From: Actinoplanes solisilvae
GTDB lineage: Bacteria; Actinomycetota; Actinomycetes; Mycobacteriales; Micromonosporaceae
Assembly (NCBI RefSeq): GCF_003999975.1
Contig: NZ_RJAC01000008.1
Coordinates: forward strand, 248,001-312,000
DNA: 64,000 nt
Direction: 5' to 3'
Shown here: one piece after another, positions 10,683-18,640 of the stretch
Position numbering within the stretch: position 1 is the first letter of the stretch
Layout of the letters: each line of letters begins with the position of its first letter
The notes under the pieces: model-generated
Told to the model about the DNA's origin: nothing
The model's input: the letters and a program-made list of their open reading frames with translations, nothing else
The model's database searches: none
Made by a program: the position numbers and the translations under genes

Positions 10683-11348
10683 TTGTACCGGATTGCCCTG
10701 CGTGTCACCGGCGTAGATCTTGACGATGACCAGACCTTCGACACGATCGGCGAGAATCTCAGTCATCTGACGTGGATCGATATCGATGGCCGCACGGTGG
10801 CCGTCTTCCACACGGACAGCGATCCGGTCGGAGCCTCGTCGCAGGCGGCTCGTCAGATCGTCTGCTGTTTGAGCGGTGCGCGCGTCGTTGAGGTCGACCA
10901 AGATCTCGTTGGCGTGTCCGACATCGCCAAACGCGTAGGCGTAACGCGTGAGGCGGTGCGCCTCTGGGTTGAGGGCAAGCGAGGGCCTGGGGCTTTCCCA
11001 AGCCCCGTCGGCTCCTCAGGCGGGGGAGAACGCGGTTCCCAGCGGCTATGGCAGTGGGCCTCGGTGAACGATTGGCTCCGCCACTACAACCTGCACGATG
11101 ATGAAGAGACGCTGACGGCTGCTCAGGTGGCTGAGGTCAACGCGTCGCTGCATCGTGTCGCCGGCCCGATTGATCGCGAATGGCGCCAGGTTGCCGCCGG
11201 GGTTCACGCCAGGATGACGATGCTGCCGACGCACTCAACGGCATCGAGCCTCGGCGGCGAGAATCGCCTCGGCCAGGTCGTCCCCGAGTACTCAGCGGCG
11301 ACAGCTTGGCATGGGAAGCTCTCGGTGAGGGTTCAGGAGGAGGCGTGA
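10683..11348 (+). CDS. HTH DNA-binding protein, candidate antitoxin/autoregulator
   Basis: About 221 residues. An N-terminal alpha/beta domain of some 75 residues (YRIALRVTGVDLDDDQTFDT and onward) is followed by a clear helix-turn-helix, VSDIAKRVGVTREAVRLWVE. Next comes a wing-like GKRGPGAFPSPVG and an aromatic stretch, LWQWASVNDWLRHYN, a layout seen in many actinobacterial HTH proteins. Residues after about 150 look disordered. I choose TTG at 10683 because GGGAGG (10672-10677) sits at proper spacing and the tandem palindrome lies just upstream; a GTG at 10620 would place the palindrome inside the gene. It overlaps the SecB-like gene by 4 nt (GTGA). It is not a canonical HicB by sequence; an antitoxin role is inferred from context. 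Confidence 0.7.
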   Translation: MYRIALRVTGVDLDDDQTFDTIGENLSHLTWIDIDGRTVAVFHTDSDPVGASSQAARQIVCCLSGARVVEVDQDLVGVSDIAKRVGVTREAVRLWVEGKRGPGAFPSPVGSSGGGERGSQRLWQWASVNDWLRHYNLHDDEETLTAAQVAEVNASLHRVAGPIDREWRQVAAGVHARMTMLPTHSTASSLGGENRLGQVVPEYSAATAWHGKLSVRVQEEA

Positions 11349-11824
11349 CCGAAACCGCCAGGGCCTCAAGCGCTGGGAATGATTCGTCCCTATGGCGAAT
11401 TATCCAAGGCGTCGAACTGGTCGATGTCCGCGTGACTCGTTGGTACAGCGAGCTTCGGGACTTCGAGGTCAGAGAGATTCAGGAGTTCGATCCCGTTTTC
11501 AGTGTCGACTTCCGCAACGACGACGAGACATTGCAGTTCAAATGGGATTTCGACGCGTCCATCAACTCGAAGACCGGGCACCCTGTCGCAGATCTTGGCT
11601 TAGGTATCGTACAGACGTTCACCGTCACGGACAGAGACCTCAGACCCTTGATGACGGAGAGACTTATCCACGAATTCGTCGAGAAGACCGCTGTGATATC
11701 TATCGTCCCCTTCGTTCGCGAGGCCGTGCAAACGATGACGGTGCGCTTGGGTCTCCCGCCTCTGACTCTGGGTTTGGTTCGCGCGGGGAAGGCAGTGCCG
11801 CAGGCTTACAGCGTGCGGCCCTGA
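11345..11824 (+). CDS. SecB-like chaperone
   Basis: 159 residues with the SecB fold signature. An extended beta region (VELVDVRVTRWYSELRDFE, then FDPVFSVDFRNDDE and LQFKWDFDASIN) leads to a C-terminal helix, IVPFVREAVQTMTVRLGLPP, and the proline-rich tail LPPLTLGLVRAG. This resembles SecB FPYARECITSMV followed by FPQLNLAPVNFDAL. SecB holds unfolded proteins. Monoderm actinobacteria lack a general SecB, and their homologues (such as Rv1957 of M. tuberculosis) serve as antitoxin chaperones in TAC systems. The GTG start is preceded by AGGAGG (11335-11340) and overlaps the HTH gene by 4 nt, so the two are translationally coupled. The chaperone's client is therefore probably the HTH protein; this is an inference. 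Confidence 0.78.
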   Translation: MTETARASSAGNDSSLWRIIQGVELVDVRVTRWYSELRDFEVREIQEFDPVFSVDFRNDDETLQFKWDFDASINSKTGHPVADLGLGIVQTFTVTDRDLRPLMTERLIHEFVEKTAVISIVPFVREAVQTMTVRLGLPPLTLGLVRAGKAVPQAYSVRP

Positions 11825-12021
11825 CCTCAGCGCCACGAGTTGAGCCGTACGGCGCTTTGGGTCAATTTCCCGCGCCACTGTGGTGGCGACGGCGCGCGAC
11901 GCCGTGCTGAACCCGGCGTCGGCCACCGAGGTCGAGGCCGCGCCAGCCACGACGGAGACCTTCGCCGAGTAGCAATTGTCGGCCGTGCTCGAACGGCTCG
12001 GCGTCGTCGGGACGTAGACCG

Positions 12022-13245
12022 TCAGCGGCGGCCCGGGATGCGGACGGCGAGCATGGCGATGTCGTCGGCGCGATCTCCGGGCATCTCGGCGGCCAGCCGG
12101 GTGAGCAGGTCGCGGGGCACGCCGAAGTTGCGGATGCTCAGCCGGCGGTAGAGGCGGGTGAAGCCCTCGTCGATGTTCTGCGCCCGGTTCTCGACCAGGC
12201 CGTCGGTGTGCAGCAGGACAGTCGAGCCGGCCGCCAGCGGTGCCGTGTAGGTGTGGCGGGGCGACCCCCGCCGCGCCCCGAGCAGCATGTCGTTGCCGGT
12301 GAGCGGGCGGACCTCGCCGTCGGGCTGGATCACCACGGGTGGCGGGTGGCCGGCGTTGGACCAGCGCAGCCGGTGCCCGCCGCTCGGGGCGCGGTCGATG
12401 AAGGCGACCACGGCGGTGGCCATCGTGGGCTCGCCGAGCGCGTGGTTCGCGGCGTCGAGGCGGCGCAGCAGGGCCGACGGGGGTTCGCGGCGGTCGACCA
12501 GGTAGGCGCGCAGCATGTTGCGGAGCTGACCCATGCGGGCGGCGGCGGCCGTGTCGTGGCCGACCACGTCGCCGATCACCAGGGCGAGCCGGTCGTCGGC
12601 GCCGGGGATCACGTCGTACCAGTCGCCGCCGACGCGTTGTGAGGCCGCGGCGCGGTAGTAGGCGGCCAGCTCGAAGTCGTCGAGGTCGGGGAGCTGCGAC
12701 AACATGGCCTGCTGGAGGGTCTCGGTGATCGCGGCGCGGGCGTCGTGCTTGACCGCGCGGTCGAGGGCCTGGCCGATGTAGAGAGCGAGGGTGGCGATGA
12801 CGGCCCGGTCGAAGACGTAGAAGGTCTGCGGCTCGTCCCACGCGAGCAGCACGGCGCCGGCCTGGTCGGGCAGCGGCGCGCAGACGGCGGCCTGCCACCC
12901 GAGCTGTTCGAAGTCCTCGGCCAGTCCCGGGTGGACGACGGTGAGGTCCATGGTGCTTTCGTAGTACTGCGAGTGGCGGTCCCGGATCGCGGTTCCGGTG
13001 AGCGCGTCGGAGACGGTGGTGATCGCGCCACCGCGTGGGCTGGGTGTGATGCCGGCCAGCACCACGGCGGCGTGCGTCGCGGACAGCGCGTCGCGCAGCA
13101 GGGCCGGAACGGTGACGAGTACGTCAGCGGTGGTGGACGTGGCGGCCAGTGCCTCGCTCGCGTGCAGCAGCAGTCTGCTGCGGCGCAGGGCCGCGTCGCT
13201 TTGCACGGCCGGTTCCATGAGTACAGGGCTCTTCTCGGTCAACAT
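12022..13245 (-). CDS. GAF/SpoIIE-type PP2C serine phosphatase
   Basis: About 407 residues. A GAF-like sensor domain (about 20-185; segments VPALLRDALSATHAAVVLAG and VCAPLPDQAGAVLLAWDEPQ) is followed by a SpoIIE/RsbU phosphatase domain. Metal-site motifs are GGDWYDVIPGADDRLALVIG, DVVGHDTAAAA, SNAGHPPPVV and LHTDGLVE. Such proteins dephosphorylate anti-anti-sigma factors and so release stress sigma factors. The partner is not in the window. ATG at 13245 is chosen because GGGGGGAG precedes it at correct spacing; the frame is open 57 nt further. The 197 nt between this gene and the SecB-like gene carry only short coding-like scraps with stops. Confidence 0.9.
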   Translation of the reverse strand: MLTEKSPVLMEPAVQSDAALRRSRLLLHASEALAATSTTADVLVTVPALLRDALSATHAAVVLAGITPSPRGGAITTVSDALTGTAIRDRHSQYYESTMDLTVVHPGLAEDFEQLGWQAAVCAPLPDQAGAVLLAWDEPQTFYVFDRAVIATLALYIGQALDRAVKHDARAAITETLQQAMLSQLPDLDDFELAAYYRAAASQRVGGDWYDVIPGADDRLALVIGDVVGHDTAAAARMGQLRNMLRAYLVDRREPPSALLRRLDAANHALGEPTMATAVVAFIDRAPSGGHRLRWSNAGHPPPVVIQPDGEVRPLTGNDMLLGARRGSPRHTYTAPLAAGSTVLLHTDGLVENRAQNIDEGFTRLYRRLSIRNFGVPRDLLTRLAAEMPGDRADDIAMLAVRIPGRR

Positions 13246-13326
13246 CCTCTGCTCCCCCCATTTCCTGGGATTGAGCCTGACGATTCGCGAGCGCCGCTGC
13301 ATCCGCCATTTTACTGTCGTCTTGCC

Positions 13327-16017
13327 TCAGAGCTGCTCGGATGAGCGCTCGGAGAACACTTCGCGGAGCTGATGACGTCCGTTGATACCCAGTTTGGGAT
13401 AGACGCTGTGCAGATGTGCCCCGACGGTGCGGACCGAGATGAAAAGCTGCTCGGCGATCTCCCGGTTGCGCAGTCCGCGTGCCGCGAGATGGGCGACCTG
13501 GCGCTCCTGGTGGGTCAGCACGCCGGTGAGACCGTCCTGGTGGCTGCTCGCGCCGAGCTCCCGGTTGGCCAGTTCGGCGGAGTGGGTGGCGCCGAGCCCG
13601 GTGAAGGTGCGGGCGGCGGCCGAGAGCATCACGCGGGCGTCGCGGGGCCGCCGGGCGCGCCGCAGCCATTCGCCGTAGTGCAGCCGTGCAACCGCCCTCT
13701 CGTACGGCCATTCGTCGCCGGCCGGATCGGCGGTGGCCGCCACGAAGTGGTCCTCGCCGTCGCCGAGCAGCGCCCGAGCCAGGTGCAGCAGCAGCGCCAT
13801 GCGGGCTGAGGGTCCCGCGCTGGCCCGCACCCCGTCGATGATGCGGCGGGCGTCGTCGCCGCGGCCGCACCGGATCGCCGCGGCGGTCAGCTCGGCGACG
13901 TGCCGGCCGGACAGGAACGGGTGCAGCGGCCGCCCGTCGCGGTCGAACATCGAGCGCAGATATCGGTACGCGTTCTCGTAGTCGCCCCCGGCCGTCGCGG
14001 CGAGGCTCTCCGCCCGCAGCAGGCGCACGCCGATCGTACGGTGCTGGTGGATGTCGACCCGGCCGACCGCCCGGCGCACCAGCCGCAGCGCCGGTTCGAC
14101 CTCGCCGCGCAGGGCGTGCAGCTGGGCCCGCAACGCCTCGGTCCCGGCCGCGAGCACCGGCAGCCCCGCGAAGCCGGCCGCGTCGGCATACCGTTCGGCG
14201 GTCGCCCACTCGCCGGTGTCGATCAGTGCGGCGACCAGCGACGGCAGCGCCTCGACGCCCGAGACGGACGAGCGGGCGCGCGGCTCGGCGTCCACGGTGG
14301 CCCGAAGCAGCCCGGCCGCTAGGCGCGTTCGGTCCCGATATCCGGCGATTGTTCCGATCACGTTGAGCCGGTGCCGTTCGGGCCGGCTCAAAGCCGCGCC
14401 CGGCTCGGGCACCGCCGTCGCGTCGCACAGGGCGATTCCGGCGCCCGACGACGGGTCACGGACCATCCGGGCGAAGGCCGCGATCAGCGGGTCCGAGGAC
14501 GGGATCGGTTCGAGCGCGCGCCGCTGCTTCTCGTCGCCGGTCATCACGGCGATGACGGCGGCCAGCCCGATCATGGCCTCGCCGATGCGGGAATCAGTGG
14601 GCGGGCCGACGCGGCGAGCCCCGGCCACCAGGGCGTACGCCTCGTTCTGACGTCCGGCGCGGGTCAGCGCGGTGGCCGCGGCGTGCGCGGCCAGGTTGAC
14701 GTCGTCGGGGTCGCCCGACAGCCGCCGCACCTCGCCGTAGAGCTCGCCCGTCCAGTCCGGCTCGCCGAGGTTGCGGGCGTCGACCGCGGCCTGCGCGAAC
14801 CGGCGGGCGGCGTCGGCCGGTTCGGGCGTACGTTGTGCCGCCTCCTGCATCGCGGCGGCGGCTTCGAACAGCGCGTCACGGTCGCGAAAGACGGCCGCCG
14901 CGGCTTCCAGGCCCGCCGCGATCCGCTCGTCCGGGCCCGACGTGGCCGCGGCCAGGTGCTGGGCCCGCCGTTCGGAGTCGGCGGCCACGGTCATGGTCAG
15001 GTTCCGGTGTGCCTGCCGGCGTTGGAAGATCGGCACCGAGCGGTACGCGGCCTCGGCCGCCAGCGGATGCGTGAAGATCGCGGCGTCGGCGTCCACGACG
15101 ACGAGCCCGGCCCGCTCGGCCGGCGTCCAGCAGTCGCCGTCGGGCAGCCCGGCTGCCGCGGTCACGCGCGCCCGCTCGACCGGCGGGGTCGCGGCGGCCA
15201 GGTGCAGCAGCAGCCCACGGGTCGGTTCGGGCAGCGCGGCGATCTCGGCGGCGAACGCGGCCTGCAGCCGGCCCCCGGCGTGCCGGTCAGCGGCCAGTTC
15301 GACGACGGTCGCCGGGTTGCCGGCCGCGCGGTGCAGGATCTCGGCGCGGGCCCGTCCGGTCGGCGCCCGGTCCTGCGCGTCGAGCAGGCGGGCGGCGTGC
15401 TCGACGCCGAGCGGCTCGAGCTCCAGGGTCGGCAGATCGGCCAGCCCGGCCGGCACGTACGCGCCGGTGAGCAGCACCGAGGTCACCTCGGAGATCGCGG
15501 TGAGCAGCTCGGCTCCGTCCCGGTCGAGCCGGTGCACGTCGTCGACGGCGACGAGCACGGGCCCGCTGCGGCTCACGGCTGTCAGCACTCCACGCACGAC
15601 GGACGCGGTGGCCGCGGACGACCAATCACCGCCGCACCCGGGCCGTTCAGAGCCGGTCGCTACCAGACCGGAAATGTCGGGAAGGTCGCGCGGCTCAGGG
15701 CGTACGGCGGTGGGCTGTTGACCGTCCAATCCCAGCAGCGCCAGCGCCGCCGGCCCGTGCGCCCCCGGCAATCCGGGCAGATCGCGCCGAAAGGCCAGCA
15801 AAAGGTGCCGGGCCAGCGCCGACACATGCGGGGTGACAACGCGATGGCTGTCGCAGGCCCGCCGCACCCCCGCCGCGAGCAGCCGCGACTTCCCCGCCCC
15901 GCGCCCGCCGGTGATCAGCAGCCGGTGCCGCCCCGGCCCGAGGCACTCACCGACCCGGGCAAGCTCGCGGTCGCGTCCGATCAGCTCGTGTGCATCGTGC
16001 GGACCGAACCCGGTCAC
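13327..16017 (-). CDS. LAL-type LuxR transcriptional regulator with AAA ATPase (copy 1)
   Basis: About 896 residues. The N-terminal AAA/STAND ATPase begins ELIGRDRELARVGECL, with Walker A GGRGAGKSRLL and a Walker B-like stretch VLVAVDDVHRLDRDGAE. A long helical TPR-like sensor region follows. The last 60 residues form a LuxR HTH (LTHQERQVAHLAARGLRNRE, ISVRTVGAHLHSVYPKLGI). LAL regulators bind ATP and a small-molecule or protein inducer and activate transcription. The GTG start at 16017 overlaps the stop of the upstream paralogue (GTGA); the open frame continues far upstream but only as shadow sequence. The target is not evident; no biosynthetic cluster lies next to it in this window. Confidence 0.88.
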   Translation of the reverse strand: MTGFGPHDAHELIGRDRELARVGECLGPGRHRLLITGGRGAGKSRLLAAGVRRACDSHRVVTPHVSALARHLLLAFRRDLPGLPGAHGPAALALLGLDGQQPTAVRPEPRDLPDISGLVATGSERPGCGGDWSSAATASVVRGVLTAVSRSGPVLVAVDDVHRLDRDGAELLTAISEVTSVLLTGAYVPAGLADLPTLELEPLGVEHAARLLDAQDRAPTGRARAEILHRAAGNPATVVELAADRHAGGRLQAAFAAEIAALPEPTRGLLLHLAAATPPVERARVTAAAGLPDGDCWTPAERAGLVVVDADAAIFTHPLAAEAAYRSVPIFQRRQAHRNLTMTVAADSERRAQHLAAATSGPDERIAAGLEAAAAVFRDRDALFEAAAAMQEAAQRTPEPADAARRFAQAAVDARNLGEPDWTGELYGEVRRLSGDPDDVNLAAHAAATALTRAGRQNEAYALVAGARRVGPPTDSRIGEAMIGLAAVIAVMTGDEKQRRALEPIPSSDPLIAAFARMVRDPSSGAGIALCDATAVPEPGAALSRPERHRLNVIGTIAGYRDRTRLAAGLLRATVDAEPRARSSVSGVEALPSLVAALIDTGEWATAERYADAAGFAGLPVLAAGTEALRAQLHALRGEVEPALRLVRRAVGRVDIHQHRTIGVRLLRAESLAATAGGDYENAYRYLRSMFDRDGRPLHPFLSGRHVAELTAAAIRCGRGDDARRIIDGVRASAGPSARMALLLHLARALLGDGEDHFVAATADPAGDEWPYERAVARLHYGEWLRRARRPRDARVMLSAAARTFTGLGATHSAELANRELGASSHQDGLTGVLTHQERQVAHLAARGLRNREIAEQLFISVRTVGAHLHSVYPKLGINGRHQLREVFSERSSEQL

Positions 16018-18515
16018 GAGGCGGCCCCGGCGAGCAGCGCCCGCAGCTGATGCCGGTTGCTGACGCCGAGCAGCGGATAGATGTCGTACAGATGAGACCC
16101 GACCGTGCGCGGTGAGAGGAACAGCCGCCCGGCGATCTCCCGGTTGCTCATCCCGCCGGCGGCCAGCCGCGCGATCGTCTGTTTCTGGGCCGTCAGCGCG
16201 GCGAAAGCGTCGCCGGTCACCGGACGGTCGTCGAGCAGCGCGCCCCCGGGCAGATATTTGCGCGTCTGCTCGGCGTGAGCGTCGGCCCCGAGGCGTACGA
16301 AAGTGTCGAGCGCCGCCATCAGCAAGGGCCGAGCCTCGACGACCCGGCGTTGTTTTCGCAGCCAGAGCGCGAAGTTGAGCTGGGCTTCGGCCAGTTCGAG
16401 CGGCCACTGCGGGGCGCTGTCGGGGTCGCCGACCGCCCGCCGGAAATGTTCCTCGGTCTCGTCGCCGTCGTCGAGCAGCGCCGCGGCGTGCGACAGCAGC
16501 ATCGCCATCCGCGGCGTCGGCGTGCTCCCCACCCGCTGACGGCAGCCCTGCAGAATGCGCCGCACCTGGGCCTGCGCCCTTCCCCGCCGCCCGATCCCGC
16601 TCGCGGCCACGGCGAGCTGCGGCAGCGACCGCGGTCCGAGGAAGTAGTGGACCGGCTCGCCGGCCACGTCGAACATGCCCCGGAAATGCCAGTACGCCTT
16701 CTCGTAGTCGCCGCCCGCGAGCGCGCCGAGCCCGGCCGCCCGATGCCGCAGCCCGTCGGTGAACGCGTCGCCGGTGGACGTCGACGGCACGGGCACGACG
16801 TCGTTGCGCAACGCACCCAGCGTCGCCCGAAGGTCCGGCAGAGCGGTCAGCAGCAGGCTCACATCCCCGGCCGCCGCGAGCGTCTCGGCCTCGTCGATCG
16901 CCTGCTCGGCGTCGGCCCATCGCCCGCCGTCGATCATCGCGAGGATCATCGGCGGGACCCGGACGGCGAGCGCCCCGATCGCGCCGTAGCTGCGCCCGGC
17001 CTGCCACAGGCTGGACAATTCGGCCGCGGCGCGGGCGGAGTCGTCGCGCAGCCAGGCGATCATGCTGGTGCCGAGCGTCCACGCGACCTCGGCCCGCCCG
17101 GTGAGCACCCCGTCCTCGTTCAGAGTCCGAGGCGAGGCGTACGGGTCGGCGACCGCGAGCACCCAGGCCCGTGTCACCGGGTTCGCGTCGACCGGCAGGA
17201 AACTGTCGCCCAGCCCGCCGACCGGCCCCTCGGTGACCAGGTCGAGCAGCCCCGGAAGCTGCTCGCGATGGGCCGCCACCCCGGTGAGCAGGGCGGCGTT
17301 CGCGGCCACGGCGACCGCGGCCATGACGAGCTGACCGTCGCGCGGCCGCCGGTGCGCGGCGTGCCGGGCCACGTCGAAGGCCTCGCCCGGCCGCCCTGAG
17401 TGGATCATGGCGAGCCCGGCGGCGGCGTCGGCGAAGCCCAGCAGATCGGGATCATCGGTGCGCGCGGCCACTCGCCGGTGCAGCTCGAGCGTCCATTCGG
17501 GTTCCCCCGACCGGTACGCCGCCACGACCGCCCGCGCGTAGCGGCGCGCGGCGTCGTCCGGGGCGGGGCTGCGCTCGGCCGACGCGACCAGCGCCCGCGC
17601 CTCGCTGACGTAGTCGCGCCGCCCGCCGGCCTGCTCCTCGAGCGCGGACGCCACCGATTCGTCCGGCTCCTCCGATGCCAGGGCCAGGTAGTACGGACTG
17701 CCCGTCATCGCGGCGAGATCCCCGTACGCCTCCTGAAGCTCGACGGCCGCCACGGCGAGACAGGCCGTGCGGATCAGCGGATGACCGAACCGGACCCGGC
17801 CGTCGTCGATCGCGACCAGCCCGGCGACCTCGGCGGGCTGCCAGTCGCGCAGGTCGGCCGAGCCTCCGCCGGCCAGGTTCAGAACCGTCAGGTGCTCGTC
17901 GGCCAGCGCGGCTCGCAGCAGCAGCCGACGGGTCACCGCAGGCAGCGCGGCCACCCGGTCCACGAACTCACGCGGCGGCTCGTCGGCCAGCAGCGCGAGC
18001 GGGTTGCCGGCCGCCCGGCGCAGGATCTCCTTGCGGGGACCGCGTCCGCTGACCAGGCGCGCGGCCGAGCAGTCGTCGAGCGGACCCACCGGATAGCGGG
18101 CGATCTCGGCGCCCAAACCCGGCGGCGGGGCGCTGCCGCGCGCGGCCAGCAGCAGTCCCACCGGCTCGGCACAGGCGTCCCGCATGATCCGCGTCAGTCC
18201 GTGCAGCGCCGCGCGGCCGGCGTTCTCGGCACTGTCGACCACCAACAGCACCGGTGCCCCACCGCCGAGGCGGTCGAGCGCCAGCAGAGCGTCGGCGGGG
18301 TCGTCCGAATGCAGCGGTAGCCCCCACTCCGCCGGCCGCCCCGCGTCGAGCTCGCGAACCCGGAATCCCCGCTCCTGGGCGACCCCCGCGGCCGCCCTGA
18401 TCAGAGTCGTCTTCCCCATCCCCATCTCACCCAGTAACAGCATCGACACAGCATGTGACTGCGCCGATTCCACCAGGGTGCTGAGCTCCTTCATCTCCCG
18501 GACGCGTCCTATCAC
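16014..18515 (-). CDS. LAL-type LuxR transcriptional regulator with AAA ATPase (copy 2)
   Basis: About 833 residues, same architecture as its downstream neighbour and clearly paralogous: GRVREMKELSTLVESAQSHA, Walker A GEMGMGKTTLI, Walker B-like VLLVVDSAENAGR, helical repeats, and a C-terminal HTH (TAQKQTIARLAAGGMSNREI, LSPRTVGSHLYDIYPLLGV). The two HTHs differ mainly outside the recognition helix, so they may bind related sites or form a heteromer. I prefer GTG at 18515 (VIGRVREM), preceded by AAAGGGGG at good spacing; an ATG at 18542 with no Shine-Dalgarno would add nine residues. First gene of a two-gene operon, divergent from the XRE regulator at 18641. Confidence 0.88.
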   Translation of the reverse strand: MIGRVREMKELSTLVESAQSHAVSMLLLGEMGMGKTTLIRAAAGVAQERGFRVRELDAGRPAEWGLPLHSDDPADALLALDRLGGGAPVLLVVDSAENAGRAALHGLTRIMRDACAEPVGLLLAARGSAPPPGLGAEIARYPVGPLDDCSAARLVSGRGPRKEILRRAAGNPLALLADEPPREFVDRVAALPAVTRRLLLRAALADEHLTVLNLAGGGSADLRDWQPAEVAGLVAIDDGRVRFGHPLIRTACLAVAAVELQEAYGDLAAMTGSPYYLALASEEPDESVASALEEQAGGRRDYVSEARALVASAERSPAPDDAARRYARAVVAAYRSGEPEWTLELHRRVAARTDDPDLLGFADAAAGLAMIHSGRPGEAFDVARHAAHRRPRDGQLVMAAVAVAANAALLTGVAAHREQLPGLLDLVTEGPVGGLGDSFLPVDANPVTRAWVLAVADPYASPRTLNEDGVLTGRAEVAWTLGTSMIAWLRDDSARAAAELSSLWQAGRSYGAIGALAVRVPPMILAMIDGGRWADAEQAIDEAETLAAAGDVSLLLTALPDLRATLGALRNDVVPVPSTSTGDAFTDGLRHRAAGLGALAGGDYEKAYWHFRGMFDVAGEPVHYFLGPRSLPQLAVAASGIGRRGRAQAQVRRILQGCRQRVGSTPTPRMAMLLSHAAALLDDGDETEEHFRRAVGDPDSAPQWPLELAEAQLNFALWLRKQRRVVEARPLLMAALDTFVRLGADAHAEQTRKYLPGGALLDDRPVTGDAFAALTAQKQTIARLAAGGMSNREIAGRLFLSPRTVGSHLYDIYPLLGVSNRHQLRALLAGAAS

Positions 18516-18640
18516 GGCGATCCCCCTTTCAGCCGCGACCATCTGCCGAACCGGTTAATCCCGACACCATCCGATCATCATCGGTGAGCGCTGCGCCACG
18601 AAGAAGACACGAAGAATCACCAGCGTGAAAGGGTGGGGGC

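Noticed and set aside
11825..12021. Coding-like scraps on both strands between the SecB-like gene and the phosphatase gene
   Set aside because: Short open stretches are interrupted by stops and match nothing I recognise; high GC alone explains the open frames.
18571..18584. CCGATCATCATCGG palindrome between divergent regulators
   Set aside because: 5-bp arms with a 4-nt spacer are expected by chance at this length; kept only as a remark in the neighbouring gene entry.
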